Part shown: positions 25,476 to 34,409 of the stretch, piece after piece
Position numbering within the stretch: position 1 is the stretch's first letter
How the letters are laid out: each line of letters begins with the position of its first letter
NCBI RefSeq assembly: GCF_000243675.2
Contig: NZ_AHMM02000015.1
Location: forward strand, 666,001-730,000
Length of the DNA: 64,000 bases
Source of the DNA: Leptospira inadai serovar Lyme str. 10
GTDB taxonomy: Bacteria; Spirochaetota; Leptospiria; Leptospirales; Leptospiraceae
Reading direction: 5' to 3'
Notes under the pieces: generated by a model
Told to the model about the DNA's origin: nothing
The model's database searches: none
Seen by the model: only the letters and a program-made list of their open reading frames with translations
Position numbers and translations under genes: made by a program

Positions 25476-27959
25476 TTAGTCGATGCGATAGGCAACCAAT
25501 TTTCCCTTTAACTTAGCGATCGTAACCGATTGTTCTCTCGAAGCTTTGAGTTTCAGATTGCCTAGTAGGGAAGGATCCCCGGCGACGAGGGCTACGTCGG
25601 TTTCCTTAAATTTTTCCTTCAGTGTCGTTCCCCATTCCGCGTATAGCTCGGCGACGGTTTCTTTATCACCGATCCTTACGCCATAAGGAGGATTCGTTAT
25701 GATCTTTCCGTTTTTGAACGGGAAATCTTCCGGAGGGGATTGTGCGGGGAATACGTCCCAACGGATTAAGTCGGAGACACCGGCTTCCTTGGCGTTTTCC
25801 TTAGCGAGTTCGATCGCATCGTCGGACACATCTGATCCGAATAAAATCGGACCGGCTTCTTTCGAAGGTCGTTCGCTCGGTTTAAAGGAGCCGAATAGTC
25901 GGGAAAAAATGGAAGATCGAGAGAGGCTTCGGTAATTCACCCAACCTCCGTTACGAACTCTCAGAGCCGCTTCGATTAATAACGTTCCTGATCCGCAAAA
26001 CGGATCGTATAACGGTTCATCGACTTTCCAACCCGAAAAGCGGAGAAGAGCTTGCGCCAAAGTCTCCCTGATCGGAGCCTCTCCTCCTTGTCTTTCGTGG
26101 CCCCTTCGTTGAAGAGGTTGCGCGTGAAGTGCTAAAAACAATTTCGCCTGATCCATTCTGGAACGTAGATAAAACAGGACTTCAGGTTCGTCGCGATCCG
26201 CCTCGGGTAAGTCCAAGCCTTTTGCTCTAAACCGGTCAAAAATAGCGTCCTTTAATCGATAGGTGGCATAACGTGAATCGGGTAGGGTATCCTTCGTGCT
26301 GGCGTCGATTCTGAAGCGAGTTCCCGGTGAAAGTAATTTCTCGAACGGATACATCGCGGCGACTTCGTAAAGATCGTCCGGTTCCTGAATATCTCCCCAC
26401 GAGGAAAGTTCGAAGCTGATACCGGACGCGATTCCGGAACTTAAGCAAAAATCCCTTACTTTCTTGGCCGGTCCTTTGAAGAAAACACCTCCGCGATTTT
26501 CCGATAAAACTTCCAAGCCGGCTTCCTCGACTTCTTCTTTTAAAAGGAACGAAAGTCCGTCTCCGCAAGATGCGTGAAATGTCAAGCTCTCCGGTCTATC
26601 AAATTCGCTTAACGATAATTTGCTGGAGTTCCAACCGGAACGAACGTCTTCGTAATGTTCGTTCTCTTCGGAGGGAAAAGCCCGCTCGTTTCCGTAAGAA
26701 TCCGAATCATTTTGAGGACGAGATCCGAATGGTTTCCGTCCCCCTTGACGAGGGGAACGATCGCCGCCTTCACGAGAGCGATACGGTTTACGTTCGCCAC
26801 TTTCGCGAGATCCGAATGGTTTTCGATCTCCACTTTCTGAAGAACGAAATGGCTTACGATCTCCGCCTTCTGAAGAACGGAACGGTTTTCGGTCGCCGCC
26901 TTCCCGAGAGCCGAATGGTTTTCGATCTCCGCCTTCGCGAGAGCGATACGGCTTGCGATCTCCACTTTCTGAAGAACGAAATGGCTTGCGATCGCCACCT
27001 TCCCGAGATCCGAATGGTTTTCGATTTCCGTCTTCTCGGTTTCCGCTTCCTTCGCGAGAGCGATAGGGTTTACGGTCACCACCCTCTGAAGAACGGAACG
27101 GTTTACGATCGCCGCCTTCCCGAGATCCGAATGGTTTACGATCTCCGCCTTCTCGGTTTCCGCTTCCTTCGCGGGAGCGATAGGGTTTACGGTCACCACC
27201 CTCTGAAGAACGGAATGGTTTACGGTCGCCGCCTTCCCGAGATCCGAATGGTTTTCGATTTCCGTCTTCTCGGTTTCCGCTTCCTTCGCGGGAGCGATAG
27301 GGTTTGCGATCTCCACTTTCTGAAGAACGAAATGGCTTGCGATCTCCGCCTTCTGAAGAACGGAATGGTTTACGTTCGCCGCCTTCCCGAGATCCGAATG
27401 GTTTACGATCTCCGCCTTCTCGGTTTCCGCTTCCTTCGCGGGAGCGAAATGGCTTGCGATCTCCGCCTTCTGAAGAACGGAACGGTTTACGATCTCCGCC
27501 TTCTGAAGAACGGAATGGTTTACGGTCGCCGCCTTCTCGGTTTCCGTTACCTTCGCGGGAGCGATAGGGTTTGCGGTCGCCACCTTCTGAAGAGCGGTAT
27601 GGTTTACGATCTTCTCCATCTCTGGAACGCGGGGGCCTTCTTTCTCCCCTTGGCGAGGAAGAATTTCCGTCCGAAGAGCGAAATGGCTTTCTATCCCGAT
27701 TCTGGGATCCACCGGCACTAGAACGATACGGTTTACGTTCTCCATCCGAGCTTCCGCTTTCTTTGGCTCGGTAGGGTTTTCTTTCCGCATCAGGTTTACT
27801 TTCCCTGGAACGGAAGGGTTTGGATTCACCGTCTTTATCTGGACGGGGTTTACTGCCGGAGCGGAACGGCTTGCTTTTGGAAGGATCTGAGGATCCTGCG
27901 CCCCTGCCTGTCTGACGTGAGGAGGGGCCTTTTTTATTCGCGGATTTTTTTGGAAACAA
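25476..27959 (-). CDS. RlmL-like 23S rRNA methyltransferase with long Arg-rich tandem-repeat N-terminus
   Basis: This is an 827-residue protein in two parts. Residues 1-450 are disordered, dominated by about two dozen copies of an 11-residue unit G-D-R-K-P-F/Y-R-S-x-E-G. From about residue 456 it follows RlmL/YcbY: a THUMP domain ([19 protein letters not shown]), then [35 protein letters not shown] (SAM motif I), [17 protein letters not shown], and [10 protein letters not shown] (catalytic motif for guanine N2). The catalytic part, about 370 residues, is normal in size. The likely reaction is m2G formation in 23S rRNA, and the basic repeats could bind RNA. The start is TTG with no ribosome-binding site, only 3 nt after the bacterioferritin stop, so translation may depend on coupling. 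Confidence 0.85.
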   Translation of the reverse strand: MFPKKSANKKGPSSRQTGRGAGSSDPSKSKPFRSGSKPRPDKDGESKPFRSRESKPDAERKPYRAKESGSSDGERKPYRSSAGGSQNRDRKPFRSSDGNSSSPRGERRPPRSRDGEDRKPYRSSEGGDRKPYRSREGNGNREGGDRKPFRSSEGGDRKPFRSSEGGDRKPFRSREGSGNREGGDRKPFGSREGGERKPFRSSEGGDRKPFRSSESGDRKPYRSREGSGNREDGNRKPFGSREGGDRKPFRSSEGGDRKPYRSREGSGNREGGDRKPFGSREGGDRKPFRSSEGGDRKPYRSREGSGNREDGNRKPFGSREGGDRKPFRSSESGDRKPYRSREGGDRKPFGSREGGDRKPFRSSEGGDRKPFRSSESGDRKPFGSRESGERKPYRSREGGDRSPRQGGRKPFGSRPQNDSDSYGNERAFPSEENEHYEDVRSGWNSSKLSLSEFDRPESLTFHASCGDGLSFLLKEEVEEAGLEVLSENRGGVFFKGPAKKVRDFCLSSGIASGISFELSSWGDIQEPDDLYEVAAMYPFEKLLSPGTRFRIDASTKDTLPDSRYATYRLKDAIFDRFRAKGLDLPEADRDEPEVLFYLRSRMDQAKLFLALHAQPLQRRGHERQGGEAPIRETLAQALLRFSGWKVDEPLYDPFCGSGTLLIEAALRVRNGGWVNYRSLSRSSIFSRLFGSFKPSERPSKEAGPILFGSDVSDDAIELAKENAKEAGVSDLIRWDVFPAQSPPEDFPFKNGKIITNPPYGVRIGDKETVAELYAEWGTTLKEKFKETDVALVAGDPSLLGNLKLKASREQSVTIAKLKGKLVAYRID
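26724..27614. repeat. Intragenic tandem repeat, 33-bp units in a 117-bp higher-order array
   Basis: Coding repeats inside the RlmL-like gene. The same landmark (TTCTCGGTTTCCG or its variant) recurs at 27034, 27151, 27268, 27418 and 27535, giving steps of 117, 117, 150 and 117 bp. The 150-bp step is 117 plus one extra 33-bp unit. Each 117-bp block encodes 39 residues: one [20 protein letters not shown] unit, one RKPFGSREG unit and one RKPFRSSEG unit. All steps are multiples of three, so the frame survives copy-number change. This is also why long false frames run through the region on both strands. Confidence 0.92.
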
Positions 27960-27962
27960 TGT

Positions 27963-28430
27963 TTAGGAGAGTTGTTGGGCTAAGTAATTCTGAACCCCGA
28001 TGGTTTTGATGATTTCGAGCTGGGCCTCGAGCCAGTCGATATGCTCCTCCTCGGATACGAGGATCTTCTCGAGCAATTCGCGAGTACCGTTGTCTTTATT
28101 GCGGGTGGAAATTTCTATGCCCCGGTTCAGACGCTCTACGGCTGAATATTCTACGTCTAGGTCGTTCTTAAGGATGTTTTCCGTGTCTTTACCCACATTG
28201 ATTTTCAAATATCTTTGTAGATCCGGAACACCGTCCAAATAGAGAATACGCTCGATGACCTGATCGGCGTGGTGCATTTCTTCGATGGATTCCTTTTTCA
28301 TGTAATCAGCTAGCTTGTCGTAGCCCCAATTCTTATTCATTTTTGCGTGAATGAAATACTGGTTGATCGCGGTGAGTTCGGCGGAGAGTACTTCCGCTAG
28401 GATTTCGAGGACTTCTTGGTTTCCTTTCAC
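27963..28430 (-). CDS. bfr: Bacterioferritin
   Basis: The start is the GTG at 28430, not the upstream GTG at 28454, because GGAGG sits just before it and the resulting 155 residues match the normal bacterioferritin length. Ferroxidase ligands are all in place: Glu18, Glu51, His54 (EEMHHAD), Glu in DVEYSAVERL, and Glu plus His in SEEEHIDWLEAQL. Met52 is present for haem binding between subunits. The protein stores iron as a 24-mer and detoxifies peroxide. It is upstream of, and 3 nt from, the rRNA methyltransferase on the same strand, so they share a transcript. It is divergent from the thiolase-fold gene. Confidence 0.96.
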   Translation of the reverse strand: MKGNQEVLEILAEVLSAELTAINQYFIHAKMNKNWGYDKLADYMKKESIEEMHHADQVIERILYLDGVPDLQRYLKINVGKDTENILKNDLDVEYSAVERLNRGIEISTRNKDNGTRELLEKILVSEEEHIDWLEAQLEIIKTIGVQNYLAQQLS

Positions 28431-28563
28431 GTTGTCTCGCCTCCAATTTATCACTATAAACGATCCGGCGCTATTTTGGAAAGCCCTATTCCGAATCAGG
28501 ACTGAAAGGGACTCGCTTGTTTTTGACTTTGCGCGGGATTCGGGTTCGAATCCTGTGTAGGAT

Positions 28564-29688
28564 ATGCCTCAGGCCTATCTTCTGGATGCCCAGCTGAGTA
28601 AGTTCGGTAAGACGGACTCCGATTACCAATCGCTTTCCTATGAGACTGCGAATCACTTACTAAAGCGGAACCCGGAATTTCGACCGGAATTTTTAATCTT
28701 TTCCGCAATGGCCCCGGAGAAGTACACGGGAGAAATTTTTTTACCGGCAAAAATCAAAGAAGATCTGGGACTTCCGAGTCTTTACGCGATCAGGACCGAG
28801 ACTGCCTCTTCTAGCGGAGCCTCGGCCATTCATTTAGGTCGGTACTTGATTCTTTCCGGCCGATTCCGTAGAGGGATCATTATCGCCACGGAGGTGATGA
28901 GTCGATTGCCTCGGGAAGAAAATAATCTTTTACTCGGCTCCGTTTTATCGGAAACCCAAAGAAAATTCGCGATGTCCATGGCTCAAGGAGGCGCGATGAC
29001 CACGACTCGCTACCTCCATGAATACGGATATTCCAGGAAGGACCTCTTTTTACTTTCAAAGAAACTGCATGATAACGGCCTTGAAAATCCGATCGCACAT
29101 ATTAAAAAAAAATTAACCGAGGAGGAATATTTTGCGTCTCCGATTTTTTCCAGTCCTCTTTGCCTATACGATATTTCCCCGTTGTCGGACGGATCTTGCG
29201 CAATACTATTGGAATCCGATTCGAATCGGATTGGGGCGGACAAATCGAAAATCTCCGTTCTAGGAACCGGGCATGGTCTCGGGCATGTAAACGGAACTCC
29301 GGGAGGCTTGAGCTTTCCGTCTTCCGTCGAGGCGTTCGGGCAGGCCTACAAGGAGGCGGGCATAACCCCGTCCGATGTCCGAGTAGCGGAACTTCATGAC
29401 GCATTCACGCCGTTCGAATTGATCGGAGCCGAGGATGCAGGTTTATTTCCCAGAGGAAAGGCATTGAAGTTTGTGGAGAAAGGAATTAGCGACAAGAGAG
29501 GAAAGCTTCCGATCAATCCTTCCGGTGGATTAAAGACGAGAGGCCACCCGGTAGGAGTTTCCGGCCTGGCACAAATCGCCGAATTATTTTCTTTTATGAA
29601 AGAATCGGGACATCCGATAGGATTGGCGCTTTCCATAGGCGGATTGGGAATAAATAATTTCGCGACAATCCTGAAGTTGGAGAATTAA
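28564..29688 (+). CDS. Thiolase-fold protein lacking both active-site cysteines
   Basis: The 374-residue protein follows the SCP-x/acetyl-CoA acetyltransferase fold: RTETASSSGASAI where thiolases carry the nucleophile in ACASG, an AELHDAFTPFELIGAEDAG segment, INPSGGLKTRGHPVGVSG with the catalytic GHP His, and a C-terminal SIGGLGINN where thiolases have CxGGG. Both catalytic cysteines are Ser here. The domain order and the His are intact. Normal thiolysis or Claisen condensation is therefore unlikely. It could bind acyl-CoA or act as a partner of another enzyme, as some SCP-x-like proteins do. The start has only a weak AGGAT two bases upstream. It is followed by a GT9 gene after 73 nt. Confidence 0.82.
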   Translation: MPQAYLLDAQLSKFGKTDSDYQSLSYETANHLLKRNPEFRPEFLIFSAMAPEKYTGEIFLPAKIKEDLGLPSLYAIRTETASSSGASAIHLGRYLILSGRFRRGIIIATEVMSRLPREENNLLLGSVLSETQRKFAMSMAQGGAMTTTRYLHEYGYSRKDLFLLSKKLHDNGLENPIAHIKKKLTEEEYFASPIFSSPLCLYDISPLSDGSCAILLESDSNRIGADKSKISVLGTGHGLGHVNGTPGGLSFPSSVEAFGQAYKEAGITPSDVRVAELHDAFTPFELIGAEDAGLFPRGKALKFVEKGISDKRGKLPINPSGGLKTRGHPVGVSGLAQIAELFSFMKESGHPIGLALSIGGLGINNFATILKLEN

Positions 29689-29761
29689 CTTTTGCGAAAA
29701 TCGGATAGAAGGATCTGTTTCCCGGTTTTTCGCGAAGAAGCTTACCGTTAAGAAGGAAGAA

Positions 29762-30784
29762 ATGGCGGAGAATATTCTTTTAATACAAACGGCTTTCTTG
29801 GGCGATCTGATTCTGACCACTCCTTTGTTTCGGGAAGTAAAGAGGAAGTATCCGGGATCGAAGTTAACGGTAATCGTAAACAAAGGAACGGAATCCGTGT
29901 TGGAAGCGAATCCTTGGATCGACGAGATCATTCCCTTGGACAAAAAAGTCATAAAATCTTCTATGTTCGGTTTTTGGAATTTCACTTCGGAAATTAGAAA
30001 ACGTAAATTTACCCTCTGCATCGCTCCTCATTTTTCCTTTCGATCTTCCCTGATTGCCTGGAGATCGGGAGCTCCTCGCAGAATCGGCTATAAGACCGCA
30101 GGCTTTTCCCTCTTATTAACGGAAAGAAAATCGCGTCCTATTAAAGGTCCTCACGAAGTGGATAAACTTCTTTCCCTACTTTATTCCGAGGAGGAACGTA
30201 AATCCGTCTCTCGCAGACCGGAACTCTTTTGGAAGGAAGAATCCGTAAAGGGAATTCAAGAAATTCTAAAAAAGAAAAATTTGAAAAAGGGGAAATACCT
30301 ACTGATAGCTCCGTCTTCCGTTTGGGAAACCAAGCGCATGCCTGCGGAAAAATTTCGCGAAGTGGGGAGATTGCTGAAGGAAAAGACCGGATTCCCGATC
30401 GTTCTTACCGGAGGAAAAGGTGATATTCCTCTCTGCGAAGAAGTGGGAAACGGATTCGCGATCAATCTGGCGGGGCAAACGACTCTGCAGGAAATGTCTT
30501 ATTTAATGAGCGGCGCTGCCTTACTCGTGACGAACGATTCTTCCCCGATTCATTTCGCGTCCGCATTCGATGTGCCTACTGTAGCCGTATTCGGTGCGAC
30601 CGTTCCCGAGTTCGGATATACTCCTTTGGCTACGAAAACGTTCATTTCGGAAATTCAAGGTTTACCTTGTCGGCCTTGCGGTATCCACGGAGGTAGGGTT
30701 TGTCCGGAAGGTCATTTTCGTTGCATGCTCGAACAGGATCCGCATCGAATCGTTCAGGAAACTCTTCGTCTAATAGGAAGGTAA
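29762..30784 (+). CDS. Glycosyltransferase family 9 (heptosyltransferase-like)
   Basis: The 340-residue protein begins ILLIQTAFLGDLILTTPLFREV, the GT9 N-terminal nucleotide-sugar fold, and has the family's C-terminal site: LIAPSSVWETKRMPAEKF, LTGGKGDIPLCEE, LAGQTTLQEMSYLMSGAALLVTNDSSPIHFASAF, and FGATVPEFGYTP. Enzymes of this type transfer heptose or a similar sugar to the LPS core on the cytoplasmic face of the inner membrane. Near the end is a Cys-containing segment (LPCRPCGIHGGRVC). AAGGAAG is well placed before the ATG. It lies 3 nt upstream of the aminopeptidase P gene, so the two are co-transcribed. Confidence 0.92.
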   Translation: MAENILLIQTAFLGDLILTTPLFREVKRKYPGSKLTVIVNKGTESVLEANPWIDEIIPLDKKVIKSSMFGFWNFTSEIRKRKFTLCIAPHFSFRSSLIAWRSGAPRRIGYKTAGFSLLLTERKSRPIKGPHEVDKLLSLLYSEEERKSVSRRPELFWKEESVKGIQEILKKKNLKKGKYLLIAPSSVWETKRMPAEKFREVGRLLKEKTGFPIVLTGGKGDIPLCEEVGNGFAINLAGQTTLQEMSYLMSGAALLVTNDSSPIHFASAFDVPTVAVFGATVPEFGYTPLATKTFISEIQGLPCRPCGIHGGRVCPEGHFRCMLEQDPHRIVQETLRLIGR

Positions 30785-30787
30785 ATT

Positions 30788-32077
30788 ATGGATCATAACA
30801 TTTTCAAAAAGAGAATCCGGACCGTTCAAAATACTTTAAAGGATGGGGACATACTGCTCTTATTCGCAGCTACCTTACGGATTCGAAATCGGGATGTGGA
30901 GTATAAATTTCGCCAAGACTCGGACTATTATTATCTTACGGGAATCGAGGAAGAGGACGGCATTCTGGTGTTGCGCCGAGATTATTCCGCGCACTTTGCT
31001 CTTCCGAAGGATAAAGAGAGGGAAATCTGGACGGGAATCCGGCTGGGTAAGAAAGAAATCGGCCTAAGACTGGAGCTGGACGAAAGTTACGATTTAGGGG
31101 ATTGGGATTCTAAAATCGGAGAGATCTTGACCAATCAATATACTCTATATCATTTTTTTGGAAAGGAGAAGGAAAGAGATTCGAGGCTACTCGATTTGGT
31201 GAGTTCGCTTAACCAAAGATTACGGGAAGGAAAATTCGGTCCCCAGAGATTGGAGATTCCTAACTTTCTGCATGAGATGAGAATGATTAAATCCGCCGAA
31301 GAAATCGATAAATTGAAGGAATCATCGAGGATCACCGCCTTCGGTCACCAAAGATTGATGCGTGAAACTAGGCCCGGAATGTACGAATTCGAGCTGGAAG
31401 CGATTTTGGAATCCGAATATCTGAAACACGGGGCCTGGGGAGGCGGATACGGCCATATCGTTGCTGCCGGTAAAAATGCCACGATCTTACATTATACTAC
31501 GAACCGGGCAAGGATCGGCGAGAACGAGGCCATTCTGGTGGATAGCGGCGCGGAGAAAGATTATTACACTGCGGACGTTACTCGGGTCTTTCCTTCGGGA
31601 AAGAAATTCACGGCGGAACAGAAAGCGGTCTATGAGCTTGTGCTGTATGCTCAGAAAGAAGCGATTTCAAACACTATGGAAGGAGTCGAGTTTAACGCAG
31701 TTCACGAGTCTACGATTCTGACGCTTACTTCCGGATTGAAAGACATGGGATTTTTGAAAGGGGATGTTTCCGGTCTGATCGAGAAGGGAGAATTTAGAAG
31801 ATTCTACATGCATAGAACCGGGCACTATCTCGGCATGGACGTGCACGACGTAGGCCGGTATTTTGAAAATGGAACGAGTAAACCCATGCGAACCGGTTTA
31901 GTCGTTACCGTAGAACCGGGATTGTACTTCGATCCTTCGGATGAAACTATCCCCGAGGCATTTCGAGGTATCGGTGTCCGAATCGAAGACGACGTTTTGG
32001 TAAACGGTAAGAGTCCGGTCGTGCTGACCGAAATGATTCCGAAAGAAATCGACGAAATCGAATCCTTACGAACGTAA
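30788..32077 (+). CDS. pepP: Xaa-Pro aminopeptidase (aminopeptidase P, M24B)
   Basis: The 429-residue protein has an N-terminal creatinase-like domain (residues 1-165, with FRQDSDYYYLTGIEE) and a pita-bread metallopeptidase domain. The five metal ligands are visible: two Asp in LVDSGAEKDYYTADVTRVFP, His in MHRTGHYLGMDVHDVG, Glu in TVEPGLYFDP and Glu in GVRIEDDVLV. It removes N-terminal residues preceding proline and is cytoplasmic. AGGAAGG overlaps the end of the upstream glycosyltransferase gene and supports this start. A gap of 412 bp follows. Confidence 0.95.
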   Translation: MDHNIFKKRIRTVQNTLKDGDILLLFAATLRIRNRDVEYKFRQDSDYYYLTGIEEEDGILVLRRDYSAHFALPKDKEREIWTGIRLGKKEIGLRLELDESYDLGDWDSKIGEILTNQYTLYHFFGKEKERDSRLLDLVSSLNQRLREGKFGPQRLEIPNFLHEMRMIKSAEEIDKLKESSRITAFGHQRLMRETRPGMYEFELEAILESEYLKHGAWGGGYGHIVAAGKNATILHYTTNRARIGENEAILVDSGAEKDYYTADVTRVFPSGKKFTAEQKAVYELVLYAQKEAISNTMEGVEFNAVHESTILTLTSGLKDMGFLKGDVSGLIEKGEFRRFYMHRTGHYLGMDVHDVGRYFENGTSKPMRTGLVVTVEPGLYFDPSDETIPEAFRGIGVRIEDDVLVNGKSPVVLTEMIPKEIDEIESLRT

Positions 32078-32489
32078 CCCAGCTCCTAAGAACGATTCGA
32101 CCGTATAGGCGTTAGATGGGGGTAAAGGATTGAAGAAAAGGTTCGCTCGGTAAATTCTACTGTCCAGGTTCATGACCCTGTTGGAGCTCCTACAGAGGAG
32201 AGTTTCCTGGCTTATATGATCCTGTTGGAACGCCTAAAGAATTCATTGCATCAAACATCAAACATCTAACGCCTAATACCTAACAACTCGGAGCCTCATA
32301 TTTAAAGATTCATAATTGTTAAAATGGGAATAAAATCTTTATTATTATGTCATTTTATTTTACGCGTTATCCGCCTATCTCGCGTTAATGCATAGTTTTA
32401 ATAATTATATATTACGTTTATTAAAAATTCGATTGAGGTTTTTCCCTATTATTCGCAAATGCCTTAGTTATCGAGGATATGAATAGAAT
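32078..32489. other. 412-bp intergenic region with short direct repeats and an AT-rich half
   Basis: Two imperfect 24-bp direct repeats occur at 32172-32195 and 32217-32240, sharing CCTGTTGGA. The first includes a near-palindrome, TGTTGGAGCTCCTACA. Then comes a run of CTAAC/CTAATAC-like simple repeats (about 32248-32285). The half from 32300 to 32489 is much richer in A+T than the rest of the window and probably holds the promoter of the following gene. No terminator with a clear T-tract was seen after pepP. Confidence 0.5.
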
Positions 32490-32939
32490 ATGGAAGAACG
32501 TTTTATGAATTTTTTAATCTCGTCGGGCGGGTTTATTAGGATCAATCTGCGTATCCCAATTGATTTAGAATCTATCTGGAAAGGAGGTATCAAGAAATAC
32601 GACGGGCCGGCCGGATATCTAACGTATCTACTCTCTTCCTATAAATTGAGGAGGTTTCAAGGCTCATTACCCAGATTGAAATTTCGTAAAATCGGATCCG
32701 TTGATCCTAGAAAACGAATCAAGGTTCGATTTAAGGATTATTGGGAAGCGGCGCGGTTTGCGACTCAGTACAACGTGTCATTGAGTAGTTTTATTTCCGC
32801 TTTACTCGAAATAGATACGGATGCGATTTCGAAATCGCCGGCAAACGTCTCCGGTTCTTCCTTGGAACTCCAAGCAAAAACCGGAGTAATTATACCGTTT
32901 CCCCGGCGGAAAGGCGGATCGGTTGCGAAAGCTGCCTAG
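32490..32939 (+). CDS. Hypothetical protein
   Basis: The 149-residue basic protein starts at an ATG at 32490, or possibly at a second ATG at 32505. It is not recognised. The middle is Arg/Lys rich ([17 protein letters not shown] and [14 protein letters not shown]), followed by a short helix pair ([23 protein letters not shown]) that could be a small DNA-binding unit of ribbon-helix-helix or similar type. That is only an impression. No secretion signal is present. The AT-rich upstream region and the short direct repeats set it apart from neighbours. Its stop overlaps the stop of the convergent M20 gene by 3 nt. Confidence 0.6.
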   Translation: MEERFMNFLISSGGFIRINLRIPIDLESIWKGGIKKYDGPAGYLTYLLSSYKLRRFQGSLPRLKFRKIGSVDPRKRIKVRFKDYWEAARFATQYNVSLSSFISALLEIDTDAISKSPANVSGSSLELQAKTGVIIPFPRRKGGSVAKAA

Positions 32940-34114
32940 TTTTCCTCTAGATAAAGGCGAACGGCTTCCTTCAAGACGGAGAGTCCGATCGGTAGAGCGG
33001 ATTCATCGAAATCGAATTTGGAACTATGATGGGGATGGATGAATCCTTTGCTTGGGTTCATGGAGCCGACGAAGAAATAGCAACCAGGCACTCGCATTAA
33101 AAATGCGGAGAAATCTTCCCCTCCCATGGTTTTGGCGCCCTCTTCGGTTATATTACCCTGACCTACGACGGTATCGGCCGCCCGTCTTACGATAGACGTA
33201 ACGTACGGGTGATTGATTGTGGGGGCGTTCGTTCGATCGTATCGTATGGCGACTGTCGCGCCGAAAGAGCCGACGATATTTTCCACGATTCGTCGGAACA
33301 AATCGGGCGCTTTATCGAACATTTCTTTCGTGAAAGTGCGGACCGTTCCTTTTAGCTCCGCCGTTTCCGGGATTACGTTGAATGCATTGCCGGAGTGAAA
33401 AGCGCCTACGGTTACGACGCAGGAATCGAGAGGATCCGTATTTCTAGATACGATACTTTGTAGGGCGGTCACGATATGCGATCCGACAAGAATCGGGTCA
33501 ACCGTATGCTGGGGCATTGCTCCGTGGCCGCTGATTCCGGTAATGGTCACGGTGAATTCGTCTACGGCGGCCATCATCGGACCGTCGACCACTCCAATCT
33601 TGCCTACAGGAATATGATTCCAAACGTGTAGAGCGATAGCCGCGGAAACATCGTATTTTTCAAGGATTCCTTCTTCGATCATTCGATCAGCGCCTTGCCC
33701 GCCTTCTTCGGCAGGTTGGAATACCAGTAAAACCCTACCTTTCGGCACGATAGCGGCCAAATCCTCTTTCAGATCGGAAGCGAGTCCCATCAATACGGAA
33801 GTATGGGCATCGTGACCGCAAGCGTGCATTACCCCTTTGTGGACGGATGCGTAATCGACCTTATTTTCCTCAAAAATCGGTAGAGCATCCATATCGGCTC
33901 GGACGATGAGGGTTTTGCCGGGTTTGCCCGAATCTATTAAGCAGGCAATTCCGGTGGTTGCAATTCCATCTTGGAAGGAATACCCGAGAGAAGTAAGATG
34001 CTTAGCTACGTACGCAGACGTACCTTTTTCGTCGTATTTCAGTTCGGGATGTTTATGGAGGAAACGGCGATAAGTTACGAGTTCTTCGGTTCGTAAAGAG
34101 GATACGGATTTCAT
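32936..34114 (-). CDS. M20 family amidohydrolase (hippurate/N-acyl-amino-acid hydrolase-like)
   Basis: The start is set at the ATG at 34114, with GGAGG and AGGT upstream, giving 392 residues as usual for the family. The frame is open to 34225, but that extension reads into repeat copy C and begins with residues encoded by the repeat (MFCPQSS), so it is artefactual. M20D signatures are present: [54 protein letters not shown] with the catalytic Glu, and the late metal His in [14 protein letters not shown]. These metallo-amidases remove acyl groups from amino acids or indole-acetyl conjugates in the cytoplasm. The natural substrate is unknown. Confidence 0.92.
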   Translation of the reverse strand: MKSVSSLRTEELVTYRRFLHKHPELKYDEKGTSAYVAKHLTSLGYSFQDGIATTGIACLIDSGKPGKTLIVRADMDALPIFEENKVDYASVHKGVMHACGHDAHTSVLMGLASDLKEDLAAIVPKGRVLLVFQPAEEGGQGADRMIEEGILEKYDVSAAIALHVWNHIPVGKIGVVDGPMMAAVDEFTVTITGISGHGAMPQHTVDPILVGSHIVTALQSIVSRNTDPLDSCVVTVGAFHSGNAFNVIPETAELKGTVRTFTKEMFDKAPDLFRRIVENIVGSFGATVAIRYDRTNAPTINHPYVTSIVRRAADTVVGQGNITEEGAKTMGGEDFSAFLMRVPGCYFFVGSMNPSKGFIHPHHSSKFDFDESALPIGLSVLKEAVRLYLEEN

Positions 34115-34178
34115 AGAAGCACCTATCCTCCAAGGAACGGGAGACATGGCGAGAAAGTCTTCCTTTTTTTCTTCCGAA

Positions 34179-34407
34179 CAGAGGACATTCAGAGGACGGA
34201 AGGCAGAAGACTGAGGACAGAACATTGATAAACGAAATTCCCCCGTTCTACAGGAAGATTCTTGTGTTATATTAGATCGGTCCTCTACCTCAGCTGGCTT
34301 CCCAACGTCTAGCAGCTTCTGTCTAGCTTGAGCGAAGCGAGCGCGTCTGTCTTCTGACCTCTGTCTTCTGAAAGCGAACGCATCTGTCCTCAGTCCTCTG
34401 TCCTCCG
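34179..34407. repeat. Interspersed stop-codon-linked element, copy C
   Basis: This is the longest single copy, with purine-rich left end (CAGAGGACATTCAGAGGACG), core ACATTGATAAACGAAATTCC, segment TCTAGCTTGAGCGAAGCG and a double pyrimidine-rich right end. Its right end lies 2 nt beyond the TGA stop of the ThyX-like gene (34410-34412). Its left end lies 64 nt upstream of the M20 start at 34114, so it separates two same-strand genes. Confidence 0.85.
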
Positions 34408-34409
34408 TA

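Noticed and set aside
26724..27614. Regular repeats that could suggest a CRISPR array
   Set aside because: Units are contiguous, in frame and without unique spacers. They encode repeated peptides in one gene.
26570..27829. Long open frames of about 380 and 400 codons through the tandem repeat on the plus strand and in another minus frame
   Set aside because: The repeat unit lengths are multiples of three and free of stops in several frames, so these are shadows of the RlmL-like gene. Their codon use and amino-acid composition are unlike real genes.
28525..28560. GGGTTCGAATCC resembling a tRNA T-arm
   Set aside because: No matching acceptor, D-arm or anticodon arm could be assembled upstream. 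It is only a fragment-like coincidence in the promoter region.
29693..29742. Inverted repeat GCGAAAA...TTTTTCGC after the thiolase-fold gene
   Set aside because: The loop is long and the pairing interrupted. It may be a weak terminator but is not well supported.
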